A stretch of 17,995 bases of DNA from assembly GCA_028822575.1 (NCBI GenBank), contig JAPKDN010000012.1:1-17995 (forward strand). The letters are read 5' to 3'. The translations under genes and the position numbers were made by a program. The notes below the pieces were generated by a model, which was not told the DNA's origin, searched no databases, and saw only the letters and a list, made by a program, of their open reading frames with translations. Origin of the DNA: Alphaproteobacteria bacterium (GTDB taxonomy: Bacteria > Pseudomonadota > Alphaproteobacteria > Thalassobaculales > Thalassobaculaceae). Shown here one piece after another: positions 16,231 to 17,995 of this stretch (positions within the stretch are counted from its first letter, which is position 1; each line of letters starts with the position of its first letter).

Positions 16231-16587
16231 TTCTGCTCAGTCCATATCTCTGATTTTATGGGCGTTTCCTACTTTAACACGGGCCGTGATCGTGTGACCT
16301 TTTTTGTCCTGTTTTTTTTGCAAATACGAAACCATGTGTCGCACGTCACCAAGATCAGAAATTCCTGCCGGGCAAGTCCTGCCGAGATAGCCGCATCTAC
16401 CTCTCATCAAATCCCCGAAAATAATTTCTGGGTTATTTTTTATATTTTACCCGTTAAATTTCAGTAACTTATGATATATTTACCGGCTTTCTCCCAAAAC
16501 ACTAACCATACGGCACGCTTGGCATCGACCTTGCTTATTCTCTCCCCAGCAGCCGCCCGATCAACAGGCAGCTTCGGGAGAAGAGAA
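16231..16587. promoter_or_regulatory. AT-rich divergent intergenic region between the desaturase and the orphan hypothetical gene
   Basis: About 360 bases without a recognisable gene and markedly AT-richer than the surroundings, with T-runs near 16300-16318 and 16434-16447. A possible -10 box TATGAT at 16470-16475, with a poor -35 (TTACCC, 16447-16452), could serve the rightward gene at 16588. Leftward promoter elements for the desaturase must also lie here or at the inverted repeat, but I cannot place them. An in-frame extension of the rightward gene back to 16471 is open but looks untranslated. Confidence 0.4.
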
Positions 16588-17088
16588 ATGTCGGAATTCA
16601 AAAGCTACGAAATCAAGCCCCGCTCCGGACTGGCGCCAATCGCGGATAACGATTGGATGACCTCCAACGAGGTGCGTTGGGATGGCGTGGCATACATTGA
16701 TAGCCTGCCAAGCCCGGCGAATGGCAACGTCACGGAAGTGGAGATCCAGATGACGGTCCAAATGCCGGAAGAAATTCAAGGCGCGATCCGAGAATGGGCC
16801 ATGTACTTGCGGACCTTGCCCTGGAACCTCCGCCGCCGTGCTATCAAAGTATTCGCTGGAAGCTTCGCCGACAATTTCTTGGCGACCATACCGACCCTGT
16901 CTGACGAGGAATACAACAGCCTCTCGGATATCGGCACTACTTGTATTCTGGAGCAGTTGGATGATGGTGGCCCGATGCGAGACGCCCACCAAGCACGCTG
17001 CTATCTCGACAGCATCCATGAACGTCATCAGGGGATGGCCAGAACCTATCTCGAGGGTATCCGCCCGAAAGTCGCCACACTTCACTAA
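16588..17088 (+). CDS. Hypothetical protein
   Basis: A 166-residue product from ATG 16588. The start is chosen because GGGAGAAGAG lies directly upstream at a normal spacing; the open frame back to 16471 lacks such a signal. I do not recognise the family. The sequence begins MSEFKSYEIKPRSGLAPIAD, contains WDGVAYIDSLPSP and TEVEIQMTVQMPEEIQGAIR in a predicted strand-helix pattern, then an amphipathic helical C-terminal half (LRRRAIKVFAGSFADNFLAT, CYLDSIHERHQGMARTYLEG). It has no signal peptide or membrane segment, so it is probably cytoplasmic. It stands alone, with its own AT-rich upstream region and a strong terminator, and both flanking genes run in the opposite direction. This suggests an independently expressed, possibly acquired gene. 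Confidence 0.7.
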   Translation: MSEFKSYEIKPRSGLAPIADNDWMTSNEVRWDGVAYIDSLPSPANGNVTEVEIQMTVQMPEEIQGAIREWAMYLRTLPWNLRRRAIKVFAGSFADNFLATIPTLSDEEYNSLSDIGTTCILEQLDDGGPMRDAHQARCYLDSIHERHQGMARTYLEGIRPKVATLH

Positions 17089-17093
17089 GCGCG

Positions 17094-17116
17094 GCGTATT
17101 GGAGATATCAATACGC
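17094..17116. repeat. 8-bp inverted repeat just after the hypothetical gene
   Basis: GCGTATTG (17094-17101) and CAATACGC (17109-17116) pair around a 7-base loop, starting 6 bases after the stop codon. It is not followed by a T-tract, so it is more likely an mRNA 3'-end stabilising hairpin or a protein site than a terminator by itself. Confidence 0.45.
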
Positions 17117-17173
17117 GTTCTTAACCACGAGTTCTTACCTCGTTGAAAACTCGACGGGCCTCTCTTCCCTAAA

Positions 17174-17995
17174 CTAGGGCTGTCCTCGGACAGCCCTTCT
17201 TTTTTGCACCCCAGAGGGGCCTACCGACTGGCCATAGGCCGGGTCGGCCGTCGAGAAGTAAACAATCCGATGGCTCACGATATCCTGCGGCATCCCGGAC
17301 ATGGCGCCAGCGATCGTCTCCATCAGACGCTCCTGTTTACCATTGAATAGAATTCAAAACAGATCGCCCACCTAGCGGAGGCCTTCATTACAATTGCAAA
17401 GATCGAAGCAAATCGCCATGGATCAAAGGTGAAATCCCAGCTCGCCCACGCCCAGATCCGCCACCGGCCCGCCAAATCCGTTGGGCTGGATGTTCACCGA
17501 GCCACCGCTATTTCCATCGAAGCACAACGCGGCTCGTAGACAAGCTTTGCTTGAGGATTAGCTCCGAGATCATACCATTGAGCGTCAACATTGGACACCG
17601 CCCTCATCTGCAAGATCTTATCCGGGCTGAGCCCGATCCCTGGCACTAAATTCGCGACCCAGAAAGTCGCCTGCTCCACCTCAGTTAAATAGTTTTCCGC
17701 GTTGTGGTTCAACTCCAGCATACTGATCTCTATCAGCCGAAATTCGGCGTGTGGCCAGATCTTTGTCAAATCGAAGGGATTGAACGCGGTCCAACCCGCT
17801 TCGGCCTCGCTCATGATCTCTAAATAAAATTGCCAGCGGGGAAACTCACCGCGATCGATCGCCTCTACTAGGCCGCACTGGTGGCTCTCCCAGTCCCTGC
17901 CTATGATCTCGCCGACACCGCCGGCCAGAAGTGTCTGGTCCCACTGCGCGGTCGTGAAGCGAAATTTCAACTAGCCCCGCGCTCCGACGCCGTTG
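17174..17995 (-). pseudogene. Catalase (monofunctional heme catalase) pseudogene, 5' part outside window
   Basis: Catalase blocks are readable in order on the minus strand: LKFRFTTAQ after a TAG at 17973-17971, RDWESHQCGLVEAIDRGEFP, AFNPFDLTKIWPHAEF, IEISMLELNHNAENYLTEVE, and FWVANLVPGIGLSPDKILQM. A frameshift near 17520 leads to GNSGGSVNIQPNGFGGPVAD. After a poorly conserved gap come VGDLF flanked by TAG (17374-17372) and TGA (17356-17354), then ERLMETIAGAMSGMPQDIV and FSTADPAYGQSVG, the normal C-terminus. The frame ends at a TAG inside the neighbour's terminator hairpin. Relative to homologues the stops fit Trp, Gln and Arg codons. The enzyme would have disproportionated hydrogen peroxide using heme; the Tyr and His heme residues lie in damaged or unseen parts. 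Multiple lesions make it non-functional. Confidence 0.87.
17176..17205 (+). terminator. Rho-independent terminator of the hypothetical gene
   Basis: AGGGCTGTC (17176-17184) pairs with GACAGCCCT (17189-17197) around a CTCG loop, followed by TTCTTTTTT to 17205. It lies about 90 bases after the stop at 17088, on the plus strand. On the minus strand the hairpin has no following T-run, so it does not terminate the catalase direction. Confidence 0.93.

Noticed and set aside
16561..17085. Minus-strand 174-residue open frame opposite the hypothetical gene
   Set aside because: The plus-strand frame has the ribosome binding site, its own terminator and better coding character. The minus frame has no start signal, though this remains the least certain strand choice in the window.
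880..17995. TAG reassigned to glutamine in this organism
   Set aside because: The monooxygenase ends at TAG with a family-normal C-terminus, and three of the four interrupted genes also have frameshifts, deletions or TGA stops. C-to-T decay explains the TAGs. Kept as a testable alternative in the findings.

Overview
The window looks like chromosomal DNA from a GC-rich alphaproteobacterium, most like a Rhodospirillales-type lineage. This is an inference from codon usage, a DUF1244 gene, a paaH/paaJ-like pair, a GT61-TPR glycosyltransferase and a Baeyer-Villiger-type monooxygenase. No rRNA, tRNA, CRISPR array or complete insertion sequence was recognised. The main character of the window is a mix of intact metabolic genes and clearly decaying ones. 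Four recognisable pseudogenes (TauD/TfdA dioxygenase, isochorismatase-like cysteine hydrolase, carboxylate-amine ligase, catalase) and at least one unrecognisable remnant sit among about ten intact genes.

Layout. Positions 1-2600 (minus strand): the 5' two thirds of an LLM flavin-dependent oxidoreductase (intact as far as seen), preceded by a TauD/TfdA pseudogene with two in-frame TAG codons and an isochorismatase-like pseudogene with frameshifts and a TAG. Positions 2699-5454 (minus): a two-gene operon, SAM methyltransferase then TPR-GT61 glycosyltransferase, joined by an ATGA overlap. Positions 5645-7225 (plus): a divergent B12-binding radical SAM protein. Positions 7287-9392 (minus): DUF1244 protein and a Baeyer-Villiger-type FAD monooxygenase. 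Positions 9477-11094 (minus): an intact N-formylglutamate amidohydrolase-family gene followed by a decayed YbdK-type carboxylate-amine ligase. Positions 11550-14270 (minus): a two-gene beta-oxidation operon, 3-oxoadipyl-CoA-type thiolase then 3-hydroxyacyl-CoA dehydrogenase. Positions 14271-15198: decayed coding sequence of unknown identity. Positions 15199-16107 (minus): a fatty acid desaturase with a 30-bp perfect inverted repeat in its leader. Positions 16588-17205 (plus): an orphan hypothetical gene with an AT-rich upstream region and a strong intrinsic terminator. Positions 17174-17995 (minus): a catalase pseudogene running off the right edge.

How the genes work together. The thiolase and dehydrogenase form a plausible CoA-thioester pathway of the phenylacetate/3-oxoadipyl type. 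The methyltransferase, glycosyltransferase and divergent radical SAM gene may together build or decorate a surface or secreted glycan or lipid, which is speculative. The most notable pattern is in the pseudogenes. Their in-frame stops are mostly TAG with some TGA, at places where homologues would have Gln (CAG), Arg (CGA) or Trp (TGG). This fits C-to-T/G-to-A decay under relaxed selection better than codon reassignment.
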